From: Hymenopus coronatus
Lineage: Eukaryota; Arthropoda; Insecta; Mantodea; Hymenopodidae
Assembly (NCBI GenBank): GCA_030762935.1
Contig: CM060900.1
Location: forward strand, 401,811,632-401,875,631
Length of the DNA: 64,000 nt
Direction: 5' to 3'
Shown here piece after piece: positions 11,576 through 21,400 of the stretch. Both the position numbers and the translations under genes were made by a program. Under the pieces are notes generated by a model. The model ran no database searches. It was not told where the DNA came from and saw only the letters and a list, made by a program, of their open reading frames with translations. The stretch's first letter is position 1. Each line of letters opens with the position of its first letter.

Positions 11576-12438
11576 AGGGTTGCAGTGACCATCTACACCT
11601 ATTAACACACTGCACTCCCAATTCACTGGATTAACTCTGTTTACTACTTCATCAGCACCTCAGACTTAGAAATTATTCAGGAACAAACTGCAATAATATA
11701 ATACTTCTTACTTTAGAACTAAAGAATGAAAAAAACTGTGCTTGCATATTAAACAGCAATAAAAGAAATAATTTTCCATTTTAAATATTCCATTGTGGTT
11801 CTGCCCCCATGTTTCCTGAAACAGCTTATACTTCTTCATCACTGCATTGTGGTCAAACAATCTCCTACAACTGTGAAACCTGTTGTTTCATCAGATTTAA
11901 AGAGACAAAGTTCTCAAAGGTAAATTTTGATTACAAACACTGCAAAGAATGCAAATATTTTGTAATGTCTTCTTTTGAGCCACCTGAGATTTGATTTGAA
12001 GGCAATTTTTTTTTTCCTAAATACCATACTATACAGTTTGTGCAGGAACCTTACTGAAATCATAGTTGCTGGCTGAAGGCACAACAATCGCTGTTTACTG
12101 CTTTGTCTTATGCATGTAAACATCCTTAGAAGCGGTAAATATGTCGTTCTGGATGTTTATTAGACTATTCAGTATAATAGAAAACACTAACCAGTGCTTT
12201 CCTACCTGCGCAACAGCATTAAAAAGTTACATGTTTGTAATTTTTAATGTTACATGTTTAACTATATACTGTTAGGACCACAAGCGGTGGCCATTGTCTG
12301 AGCTAAGGGGGGGGGGCGTTTACTACTCATGTAGTCCATTTATTTAGTACAAAGTGTGTTTGAGTGAGTTACCCGTACCGCTGCAGTAGGTATAGTTAAC
12401 ACATTTCCAGGTTCTCCTTGCTAGCGCAGAAGCTGACA
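11576..12438. other. Left arm, upstream of the candidate gene
   Basis: AT-rich with a G10 run at about 12,307. No domain is seen in the 61-69 codon frames. If the gene model starting at 12,439 is right, its promoter and 5' UTR lie here. I see no clear TATA box. Confidence 0.35.
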
Positions 12439-13625
12439 ATGTTTGTTTATCGGCAAGAGCATAAAGGTCAGACAGTAAACATGGACTATTTTTTGTGTTT
12501 TTGAAATTAGCTGTATTTCAACAGCACAGCAATTTATTGTTCATTATAATTCTTGTTTAAATTGATGTATGTACTTTTCATTATTTTCCTTGCAATCAGA
12601 GTGGACCAAGCCTACCATTTCCAAAAAGAATAAGAATATCCAGTTTCTTGTTAGATGAAACAGGTATTCAAGACAGTATCAGTGTTAATCTATACAAATG
12701 TGAAAAACGTGACATCAAGTTCCCTTGTGCATCTGATGATGATTCAATTTTTATTCCACAAGATAGTTCTTCTGAGCATCTGAGTAACGATTCTAATGCA
12801 GACAGAGCATGGAGTTGAAAATTATGATATGCCTAATAATGTTAATGTTAGTGACAATGGTGTTGACAAAATGTCACATAATTATGCTTAATGCTGATTC
12901 AGTAATAATTTGTGCATCCATTTTATTCCATCCATTCTAAAGTTTAACAGCAACACACAAATGTAGATATGTCAGATCACTTGGCTGTAGTCTGAGTAAA
13001 ATTATATGGGGAGTGCATGTTGCTGTGGATCTTTGTTACAAAAAGCGAGGTTTTTCCATATTGCTGGATGGTAGGCACAGAAATTGTGGTTAGTGCATAC
13101 CATGGAATGAAATGTATATTCTAAAAAATGTTAAATATGGTGTCATTGTGTTGCATATAGGTGTCCAAATTCAATTAATACTAACAGAGATAGAAGTCTT
13201 TGAATTTTCACAGTATCATGTTGTAGTTTTATTTGAATGTCATTGAAATTAAGTTTGAGATTTTAAATGCTTGAATGCAAAGGCATATAGAAGTTTCTTA
13301 TTATGCAACACATTGTATCAATTTGTGTTTCTCTTTTATAGGTTCCCTAACAATTGACCAGAAATTTAAAAGCTGTGGGTCCAAGCAGTTCATTGCAGAA
13401 GCATATAAATGCAGGACATTTTTAGGGTATGTTAAAAAAAAGATGATGTACTTGAGTAAATTTTGCATCTGTACAGCTTTTCAAACTTTGATTTTGAGAA
13501 AAGCTTTCAAGCTTTTTAAAATTCACAAAAAGTAATTGCAAATGTGTCTCTATAATGTATTTCTAAATTCCTTCATTAACTTCTCATACAGACAGAAGAC
13601 AAGCTTTAATGTAAAACAACACTGA
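12439..13625 (+). CDS. Candidate four-exon small gene, product unknown (left-arm copy)
   Basis: Proposed exons are 12,439-12,474, 12,600-12,783, 13,342-13,426 and 13,592-13,625, giving 113 codons including the stop. The start is ATG TTT GTT TAT. Donors are ACA/GTAAAC, CTGA/GTAACG (weak) and TTAGG/GTATGT. Acceptors are TTGCAATCAG, CTCTTTTATAG and TTCTCATACAG, each behind a pyrimidine-rich stretch. Phases 0, 1 and 2 all join in frame with no internal stop. An AATAAA at 13,676-13,681 is followed by TGGTGGTGTTGG, a good poly(A) site. The middle is acidic and Ser-rich (ASDDDSIFIPQDSSSEH), and a Cys-containing segment follows (FKSCGSKQFIAEAYKCRTFL). No domain, signal peptide or membrane segment is recognised. 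All splice sites are kept in the right-arm copy. It could also be an N-terminal piece of a larger gene or transposase. Confidence 0.35.
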
Positions 13626-13675
13626 ACAAAATACAGTTTCTATTGACACCTGTATCTATGTATTTTTATATTGTT

Positions 13676-13681
13676 AATAAA
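13676..13681 (+). terminator. Poly(A) signal, left arm
   Basis: AATAAA lies 51 bp after the proposed stop and is followed within 3-15 bp by a GT-rich TGGTGGTGTTGG element, the usual arrangement of an animal 3' end. Confidence 0.4.
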
Positions 13682-14940
13682 TGGTGGTGTTGGTAAAACT
13701 GAGATGAAGATTTTAATGCTGATTTAAGTGCTATTAGGGCATGGCAATGAATTAAAGTTGCTTAGACTTACAAAAAAAATACTGAGGTATAGTTATTATG
13801 GATCCCCTCCATTCTTAAAATGAGCAGGAATTCCAAGAAAGTACTAAACTCATGTTGCTCTCACTGAGTAACATTTCACTGCACATTCACAAAATAATCA
13901 CTCCTAAGTGAACAGATGTATCTATTGCTCTGGGGGAGGGTACTTATTCCTTACTATCTAAACAAAACATAGATTGAGATGTGTATAATCTAGTTTCACT
14001 AAATGAAGATGTTTGCTGTATTTTTTTTTTTTTTTTAATTTAAATATGGAATTCAAAGTCATGAAATGTTGTATCTACTGAGTTGGGAAGAAGAGCTCCT
14101 CGTGTTTTCAAAGAAGAAACTATATGGAAAATAAAATATCACCAAATAATATACCTGCTTTTTTATAATACTCTGAATGCAAACCATTAAAATCCAGATG
14201 TTGGAATTTCTATGCTAAGATAATTGAATTACATGCAAGGAATATGGTGGTTGGAAGCTTGTTTACCATGTGCCAACAGGTCAGACAGCTGCAGACAACA
14301 GCTCATGTTTAGAATATATGGCCAGCTTTCCAAATAGTTGGAGATGGTTCTTTGTTGTAGTCAGCTCAATTAGTGCATTGTGATTTCCAACTCGGGTATT
14401 GAGTGAAGTGCTGAGATTGGTTCCCAATGCTGTAGAACACCTCCAAATCTGAATGTATTAATGTGTTTACAAATATAACAATGTTGTATTATTTTGTTTT
14501 GCATTTGCGTGTATCTTTTATTATATTGCTTGTAGTTTTGTATTAGTATTATTTAAATGCTTGTTTTCACTGCTGGCATTGTCAACTTCATTATAATATG
14601 ATTGCCAGGATGTTTCCTTCAGTAACATTTTGTCAAACTTATGCTAAATAATATAAACAGGAGGATGAAGATAATACCTGTTTGAGCGCCTGCACAAAGG
14701 CTCTTAGAGCCCCTTGTGCTTCATAAGATGGATTTCACTCAAATGTAATGATCCTGATAAATCAGACCATGTTCCTCGTATCATCCCATTTTATATCCAC
14801 AGGCTTCAAAAGTAAGGAGCTTAAGGTTACTATAAACAGAGGGAGGTAAGTTCAGATTTTCAGTAAGAAGACCTACACCGTTTATTATGCATCACTTCAA
14901 TCAACTTGTTTGTTACAGATATCAAAATTATATGATCTGT
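13682..14940. other. Left arm, unassigned
   Basis: No gene assigned. A T16 run lies at about 14,022-14,037. A possible 43 nt micro-exon at about 14,803-14,846 is bounded by TATCCACAG and GGGAG/GTAAGT. It does not continue the frame of the gene upstream. Confidence 0.35.
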
Positions 14941-15760
14941 TTTTGACAACACCTTACACACTCCCACACATCTATGGCATGGTTTTTAAGAGTGGCCACT
15001 GTTCTTTCTTGCTGAGGATCCCATTCTCGAAACATTATGTTCCCTATATTCTCATTCATGTTTAAATCAGGTGGTTTTGCGGAACAAAATGTGAAAACCT
15101 TGGAATGAAAGTTAAGCCATTTCTTGGTAATATTCCAGGAGGGATGCTGTCATGTAACATACATATTTTAGGCATTTCCTCCACAGAATACACTGCTGAA
15201 ACAGTGAAAAGTAGTTTTTTAGTATGGCGCTATATATTTTGGATTCCATTCTGGTAGATATGAGCACCAATTCCCCAATACCAGCAACTGATATCTAGCC
15301 CCAGAATGCTACACTGATTCTCCCAGTCCTCTAATAGCTATTGCTTGGTTGGGACTAAAATGAGTTTTTATGGTTAGCCAAAATGTCAACTGTCCATCTC
15401 ATAGGAGCGGAATACTTTCTCATCCATCCAAATAACGCTTTGCTAGAAATCATGTGACATTAAAAGATATTGATGTGCTAAGCTCACTCTGTTTTCTCTA
15501 TGTTCTGGTATTAGACATACTTTCTTGGTTGCCCTTTAATGGTGAACTCTGCTGCCATTCAGATGTTTTCGAACAGTAGATGATGTGAGGGGTTGATCCA
15601 GTTCCCAGCCAATTGCAACTGCAACAAGAGAGCATTCCTAGTATTAGCTTCCTTTATGGCTAAATCCTGCTCCACAGCTGTTTTCTTGGCTAGTCACATT
15701 TTGGATATCTTGTCTATCTTTTCTCTCTCTTTTTAAAAACGCTGAAACCAGTGTCTTGTT
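14941..15760 (-). pseudogene. Tc1-like transposase relic (left arm)
   Basis: The minus strand shows the Tc1 order of motifs in mixed frames. A helix-turn-helix end reads TVRKHLNGSRVHH and is followed by CLIPEHRENRVSLAHQYL. WMDEKVFRSYEM holds the first catalytic Asp, GIGELVLI comes next, and LHDS holds the second Asp. PDLNMNENIGNIM then matches the family's SPDLNPIENLW and holds the third acidic residue, followed by REWDPQQERTVATLKN. All three acidic positions survive, but several frame changes and stops break the reading frame. DD34E-type Tc1 elements are the best fit. No terminal inverted repeats were found by eye. Confidence 0.85.
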
Positions 15761-15825
15761 ACAAACCTCTATTATGCTGATTGTATTAATTGATATCAGA
15801 CACAAGTCAGCCTGCTTCTCATATG

Positions 15826-16070
15826 CCGTCGCCCTCCGTGGTGTAATGGTTACCATGTAACTTCATGTACCCAAGCTCGTGGGTTCAAATCCGGCGGCGG
15901 ACGATGGATTCTTTCGGGTGTAAAAAGCCTTAGCATGGCTTCGTTCGGAAGGGAAGTAAAGTAGTGGGTCCCGTGTCGTAGATTTAAAAGATCCTCGAGC
16001 CTGATAAAGAGGCCTCTGATCAAAATTAAGCGGTCTTTCACGCCCAGTATAGAATGGGACGTCATTTCTT
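15826..16070 (+). repeat. tRNA-derived SINE, family A (left arm)
   Basis: The tRNA-like head has box A TGGTGTAATGGTTACC (15,839) and box B GGGTTCAAATCC (about 15,882). The conserved body CTTAGCATGGCTTCGTTCGG, then GCGGTCTTTCACGCCCAGT, is shared with copies at 46,801-47,095, 53,462-53,690 and, inverted, 27,525-27,771. Confidence 0.85.
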
Positions 16071-16395
16071 TTTTGTAAATACTGTTCCATAAAAAAAAAG
16101 CATCACCCAAACCGTCGACCTCGGGAGGCAAGACCGGCTTACCCGTCGCAAGTTCTGCACCGGCTAAATAATTTAAGACCAGTTATGTCAGGACCGACTT
16201 CCTTAAAGACAATGTAAAGACTCCTCCCAAACCACCCAGGAGAATGAAAAGTCTGCCAATCTCAACGTAGATCCTCTTCGGAGGAATATTCTGGGGGGAG
16301 TACAGATCGGCGACACCCATCTGCGCCGATCATTTAGGAGTTAATGCGGGACCGCGTTTTTCGAGTAAGGGTTTTTTTTTTTTTTTTTTTTAACA
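16071..16395. other. GC-richer spacer ending in a T tract
   Basis: No family assigned. The stretch ends in an uninterrupted T22 at about 16,371-16,392, directly in front of the LINE fragment. The right arm carries the matching A run. Confidence 0.4.
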
Positions 16396-18360
16396 ATTTT
16401 GTTCAAGAGAACGGAGTACTACAAAGCTTGGTACTATGCGTGACGTTATTCTATAGCAATATGTTCCGTACCGCAATGTGTTCCCCAGTTGTCTCGTCCT
16501 GTTTATTCGGGGACTACTTTACTATCTTCTGTACTTCTCAGCGTACACCGTTTTTGGAACGCCGTATCCAGCGGTGTTTGGACAATATGATTGGAGCTCT
16601 CGAGAAATGACTTTCGTTTCTCACCTGAGAAGACAGTCTGCGTTAACTTCTGGCATCGTAGATGGCGAATGGCTCCTACTTTTCAACTCAGGCCGGATTT
16701 ACTTCTCTTCGCAGATGAGGTGAGATTCCTGGGGTTCGTATTCGATCGAAACCTCTGCTGGTCACCGCATATAACACAGCTTAAAGCGCTGTGTGACCGT
16801 TCCCTTAATATTTTACGGATACTAAGTGGCAGATCGGGCAGTACTGCTGTGTCTTTATCGTGCACTGATCCGATCCAAATTAGAATATGGATGTATTGTT
16901 TAGTCTTCAGCACGGCTACCTGTGCTGAGACGATTAGACACTGTCCATCATCAGGACATCCGTTTTGTTGTTGTCGCTTTTCCAACCAGCCCAGTTGTTT
17001 TCCTCTAACCCGAATAGGCAGAACCCCCTCTGCGGTATCGGCGTGATGTCCTGTTAGGAAATTATGGCTCTGCCCTTAAGTGCATGCCTTTGCATCCCAC
17101 GTTTACCCCTTCCTTCTGTACCGAGCTGGACGAACGAAATCGCAGGCTCTTACTTTGTCCAAAGCCTGTAGGTTTCTGTGCTCTTCGGAAACACAATATT
17201 CTAGTGCCTCGCATGTTTCCGAAGGGGGAAAGGGTGTACCCACCTTGGTTGCGTGATGCCTCCCACGTAGTCCTCGGGATGACGGCTTACCGCAAATCTT
17301 CGTTGCCTGTGTCTAGTATCCGTACTTGTGCTTAGAACTTTTATCCCATTACAGTTGCCTCTCTTTTATTTACATCGCCGGCAGTAAGTGCAGCGACGGT
17401 GTTAGACGTGCCTTTGTTACTGGTACCGAACCACTTACTTTCGGTTTGCATAGTATCACATCCATTTATACTGCAGAGCTGTATGCCATCTACCGAGCCA
17501 TTCTGTATGTTCGCCGCAGCAATTTGGATAACTGGTGTATTTTAAGAGATTCTCTTAGTGCCCTTCAGATTATTCGTGAATTGTGCAACAACCATCCTCT
17601 CTTGCAGCGAATTCAGGATCTCTTCCACCTTTTGCACACTTTGAACGTAAATCTGAAATGTGCATAGATTACTGGACACGCTGACTTGCCGGGAATGAAT
17701 GGTTGGATTCAGCAGCAAAGACGTTAACCATAGGACCCAGTATCAACATATCTTGTGTGACATCCGAGGACTTTGGGCTTTTGCTGCGCGTATACCCTGG
17801 GCAACCTCCTCAAGTCCTCATCGGGAGGAGGTGATCTTGGCTCGGTTGCGGATTGGCCATTGTCTTTTTTACCCATAGTTACCCATTAAACAGAGATCCC
17901 GCACCTATCTGCCCGAATTGTGGAGCATCCTTGACGGCATAGCATGTGATACTAGAGTGCGTTGCTCTGGCAGCTCATCGCGCATCTCACCAGCTGGCAA
18001 CTTCCCTAGGAATGGTGCTGGCCTACCATCATGTGGTGGTCGATACGGTTTTTAAATTTTAATCACAAGCCTCTTATATACTCAGGATCTGGAATTTTTA
18101 TGGTGCTAATACTGTTTTAGTGTGCTATGGTTTTAGTTTTTAGCTCCCTTTAACTCTTTTTTAATCTATTGTCCAGAATGGTTTTATCGTTATTTCCTAA
18201 GTTTTTAGCACTAGATGGTTTTTAATCTCCATTTTATTTGTAATTTTAGTTGATATATCTGATTCGTCCTTTTATGTTTTTAAATATGGACTCCTGCCGC
18301 CTTTAGTTATTTTTAATGACGCTGATAACCTAGCAGTTGAGTAACCTAAAACTCCCAATC
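16396..18360 (+). pseudogene. I-type LINE 3' half: reverse transcriptase and RNase H (left arm)
   Basis: 5'-truncated non-LTR element. In mixed frames, 16,400-16,610 gives NGVLQSLVLCVTLF (RT motif B) and a damaged motif C in which GDYFTIFCTS replaces the usual VDDFTIF. 16,591-16,830 gives FRFSPEKTVCVNFWH and FLGVFD-type residues with the SPHI thumb region. 17,326-17,667 is an RNase H domain with AGSKCSDG, TAELYAIYRAILYVRR and LRDSLSALQII. It ends in a Cys/His segment (ICPNCGAS at about 17,908, then HRASHQLA) typical of I/Jockey-like elements. The 3' UTR runs to an ATC-rich end at about 18,360. Several frameshifts and stops make it inactive. Present inverted in the right arm. Confidence 0.9.
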
Positions 18361-18915
18361 ATCATCATCAGGGTCATCCCGACCATCGCCATTGTAGCAA
18401 GCTAAATGTACTATCAGTTTCTTCCTTCGGGGTAGCCTCTGGATGCGGTACACGGCATCGATTATTCTCTTCACTGCGAGATACGGTCCTTGCCATAGTT
18501 GTTGAAGTTTGGGGTAGCGTCCCTTGATCCGGGTAGGGTGATATAGCCACACCAGATCACCTTACTGGAAACTTCGGCTGTTGGTCTACCTGTCGTAATG
18601 GGTCTTCATCCGATCGCTCCCTACCTGGAGATTTTGAGACCCATCTAGTGCATGTCATGAAGTTGGTCTACGGGATGCTCCACGTAGTCACACTCTTGGC
18701 TGTTCTGTTCCAGGAGAACTCCCAAACATCAGGTCGCAAGGTAGTCGCAGTTCTATGCCAAAGCCCACACTGCTGATATCAATCCGGCGGTGTCGTGGGC
18801 TGAAGAACGGTAGGCCAGCAAGGAAAGTGGCACACTGTGTAGCTCCATTGGTACCCCATAGAACAAAACAGTTCTTCCACACGAGATAGTTCGCAATGAC
18901 CTTGGCCTCTTGGTT
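18346..18915 (-). pseudogene. Gypsy integrase, C-terminal part
   Basis: At 18,346-18,552 the frame reads YHPTRIKGRYPKLQQLWQGP, then YLAVKRIIDAVYRIQR, which is the GPY/F module at the end of Gypsy integrases. It ends in DDPDDDDWEF and a stop. Upstream (18,688-18,800) ELRLPCDLMFGSSPGTEQP matches the linker after the catalytic core. The acidic tail and stop coincide with the reversed (ATC)n end of the neighbouring LINE, so the native C-terminus has probably been replaced. The stretch 18,346-18,682 is repeated at 24,916-25,251. Confidence 0.85.
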
Positions 18916-19074
18916 ATTGTTGTTGTTTTTTTATATTGTTTAACTCCCGCTTTTACTACAAATGTCACTGCAGGTGATGACACTAATGTTACATGGAAAA
19001 AACATGTAGCACGGTGAAATGCGATGGCGCTTAGGTGAGAGGCGAGTGGCCTAACCACTCGGTCACAGCGCGGC
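18916..19074 (-). repeat. tRNA-derived SINE, family C, inserted in the Gypsy integrase
   Basis: The minus strand begins GCCGCGCTGTGACCGAGTGG and continues TTAGGCCACTCGCCTCTCAC, which is the same head as the plus-strand copy at 60,019. It ends AGCGGGAGTTAAACAATATA with an A-rich tail. It interrupts the integrase frame between the first catalytic segment and the C-terminal part. Confidence 0.85.
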
Positions 19075-19310
19075 ATTGGTGGGGGATGGCTTACACTTCC
19101 GGCCACTTGGTGAAATAATTTATGGCAACCAAAAGATGCCTATTGCCCATGTACACCGGAAATGTCCCAGCTACATCGATGGCTATGCGTTCAAAGGGTG
19201 CTCAATCGTTATACTGCTGCATGTGATCCCCGCTCCTGGTTTTTGGGCTGCAACTAGCTGCACACACATGAAATTGTTGGCACAATCTCTCGGCAATTGT
19301 ATGTAGTCTC
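19075..19310 (-). pseudogene. Gypsy integrase, core N-terminal part
   Basis: The minus strand reads APFERIAIDVAGTFPVYMGN, then RHLLVAINYFTKWPEV. This holds the first catalytic Asp of the D,D-35-E core (in AIDVAG) and the YFTKW block common to Gypsy integrases. Just upstream HTIAERLCQQFHVCAASC is a remnant of the HHCC zinc-binding region. A stop follows WPEV, and the SINE cuts off the rest of the core. Confidence 0.85.
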
Positions 19311-19789
19311 AACCAGTAGTACCGTTGTCGGAGCTTTGATGGTTCCGTTAGGTCCCAAGTGTCCTCCAGTGGACCCCGCATGTAAGTCCGCTACCTTACT
19401 CCGAGGAAGGGTCAGCAGTTCTCTCTGGCCCTTCCCCTCAGGTGACTCCCATACTCTGAACAGCACCCCGACGTTGATCTTCAATGAGTCCCATTGGACC
19501 CAGTAGGTCTTGTACACAGTAATCCTTGGTGCAATACCCTCCCAGCTCGGCCTAGTCCCTGCCTCCACTTCTCCCTGGAGTGGCCCCAAGTCGGCGTCCG
19601 CCGGCTACTCTCTCCTCAGCCCTGCGCTGTCCCATCCAGCTGCAAGCATCGCTGAAATAACACGGACAGCTGCGGCACGTTCCTTTTATTCAACGTTATT
19701 GCAATGGCCGCAATCCTTTCGGCAGGGTGGTCTGGGCATTGGTGTGGCCCCTTCCGCTCCGATGTTCTAATTTAAAGTTTCAGTCTTGC
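19311..19789 (-). pseudogene. Gypsy pol, region between RNase H and integrase
   Basis: No motif is read with confidence here. Position and orientation place it in the spacer between RNase H and integrase. Plus-strand frames over it are shadows. Confidence 0.5.
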
Positions 19790-20080
19790 AGCCGCTGGAT
19801 CCATCAAGCTATCTGTCCCTCCAGGTTCTTGAAGCTTAACAGCTAGGTGAGTGCAGGGTGATCAGTCCTCAGTTGGAAAGGCTGATCATAAAGGCACCTG
19901 TGGAAGTGCTCCAGCGCTTTCACTACTTCCAGGAGCTCTCGCCGTGAAGCGCAGTAGTTATTTTCTGCTTTGAAGAACGTCTTGCTTTAGTAAGCAATTG
20001 CCCACTCCTGGAAATTCTGGATCTGTGATAGAACGCCGCCAATGCTGGTGTCACTAGCATTGGTATCCACAATAAATTCG
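19790..20080 (-). pseudogene. Gypsy RNase H domain
   Basis: The minus strand reads EFIVDTNASDTSIGGVLSQ, then NYCASRRELLEVVKALEHF, then LRTDHPALT and LLSFKNLEGQIA. The catalytic acidic residues D (VDTNASD), E (RREL) and D (RTDH) remain. A stop in IAY*SKT breaks the frame. This is the classic Gypsy RNase H layout. Confidence 0.9.
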
Positions 20081-20890
20081 GCACCAGGTTGTGGAAATTT
20101 TAAAATAGGAGCACAGCAGAGCGCGGAATTTAGCACTTGAAAAGCTCTCTGTCCCTTCTGACCACATGTAAGACCGGCGCTCTTTCGTTAGACGGATGAG
20201 AGGTTTCGCGACGTTGGAGAAACTTCTGTCGAGCTGCGGTAGTAGCTGCATAGGCCCAGGAAACGTCGCAGCTCTCATTTGTCTTTTGGGCGGAGCCAAT
20301 CTATCATTGCCCAAGCCACTCCAGATGGCGATAGTGTGTCCCAGGTATTTCACTTCCTTGCCAAAGAGCTGGCTGTTCTTCAAATTCAACTTCGAGTTAG
20401 CTGCCTGCAGTCTTTGTAGTATCTTGGGGCAGGTTCTCGAAATGTTTTTCGAAGTTACTGTCCACGACGATGTCATTCAAATAGAGCCGGCAGGAGTCTA
20501 GGTCAAGCCTTTCATCACTGTTTCCATGAGACGTTGGAAGGGGGCCTGCGTATTATTTAGGCCGAAAGGCCTAAGTAAGTTGCCAAAACTCTTGCCCAAT
20601 TGAAAGTATAGTCTTCCCCATGTCTCTAGGATCTAAGGCCACTTGCCAGAATCCCGATTTCAAATCAAAGTCGAGAACTCCTGGGCGCCGTCAAGTGTGT
20701 TCAGAGTATCGTTAATTCGTGGTAAGGGGAAACAGTCCTTTTTGGTGATTCCATTCAGCTTGCTGTAGTCCACGCAGAAGCGTTACTCGCCGTTCTTTTT
20801 CACCAAGACCAAGGTGAGCACCAAGGGCTTCCGGAATCTTAAGTGATCCCCCTAGATTCCATGTCCTCCAGCATGTCCCATACTACTATT
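20054..20890 (-). pseudogene. Gypsy reverse transcriptase
   Basis: From upstream to downstream the minus strand shows FCVDYSKLNGITKKDCFPL, LPRINDTLNTLDGA, LKSGFWQVALDPRDMGKT, LRPFGLNNTQAPFQRLMETV and LYLNDIVV. LKLNLKNSQLF-type residues and KEVKYLGHTI follow. The catalytic YLDD box is changed to YLND, and frameshifts lie near 20,640 and 20,440, so it cannot be active. Confidence 0.92.
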
Positions 20891-21400
20891 TGCTTCGCCA
20901 GGGGAGCATGTCTTGTTTGTTGGCGGATAGGTCAAACATCTCATGTCGATGTTGTGGAGTACTCTGTCAGTGTGAGTGTAATCGCCGTTCCCTTCGCTGA
21001 AGACAGACTAATATCGACTTAGTAGATGCCGGACCTTCTCCAGTTGTGAAGCGGTCAGATGGTCAGCAAGTTTTTCAGCCGAGACCCCCGACTCTTCGAC
21101 TGTGCTGGCTGTTCGGATTCATTGCATGGCGTCCTACTGACAGCTACTAGCACTTCCCTGACTCCGTTCCGGCTTAGATGTCCTGTTCGGTGCCCATCGG
21201 GTTCAGCAGCCATACAGGGCAACACATAGTCCGTGCAATGATGTCTATCGGCCCAATACCAAGCTCCTGACCGTTGACCTTCCAGATGTGCTTCTTTTGG
21301 GGACAACTGCATCGTCCTTCAAAATCACCCGGCAGAGTTGCTAAACCGTTCATCCGACGCCAACTGTCGTCTCATAGCTTCTGAGGTATCTAGTCCTTAT
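20891..21400 (-). pseudogene. Gypsy protease to RT linker
   Basis: The minus strand at about 20,980-21,080 reads KLADHLTASQLEKVRHLLSR, then SVFSEGNGDYTHTD, the linker that precedes RT in this group. The same linker is seen in the relic at 48.4 kb (YQFVFSQGNGNYG). The protease Asp triad itself was not identified; a frame at 21,055-21,312 covers the expected place. Confidence 0.65.

Larger units (their letters stand above)
8081..18682 (+). repeat. Left arm of a giant inverted repeat
   Basis: This 10.60 kb stretch is repeated as its reverse complement at 24,916-35,510. Matching positions add up to 43,591 at the outer edge and 43,598 at the inner edge, so only about 7 bp of net indel separates 10.6 kb arms. 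Indels sit in homopolymers (a G run near 9,655, a T run near 10,245). Paired open frames are identical in the middle, for example 13,275-13,535 with 30,061-30,321 (86 of 86 codons) and 11,389-11,571 with 32,025-32,207. They differ at about 2% of bases near the outer edge. The outer edge is TGGTTACTGATGGC at 8,081; the inner edge is GGATGCTCCA ending at 18,682. Confidence 0.97.

Noticed and set aside
14803..14846. 43 nt micro-exon with a perfect GTAAGT donor as a fifth exon of the candidate gene
   Set aside because: Joining it to exon 3 gives an immediate stop, while the exon at 13,592 gives a clean end with a poly(A) signal.
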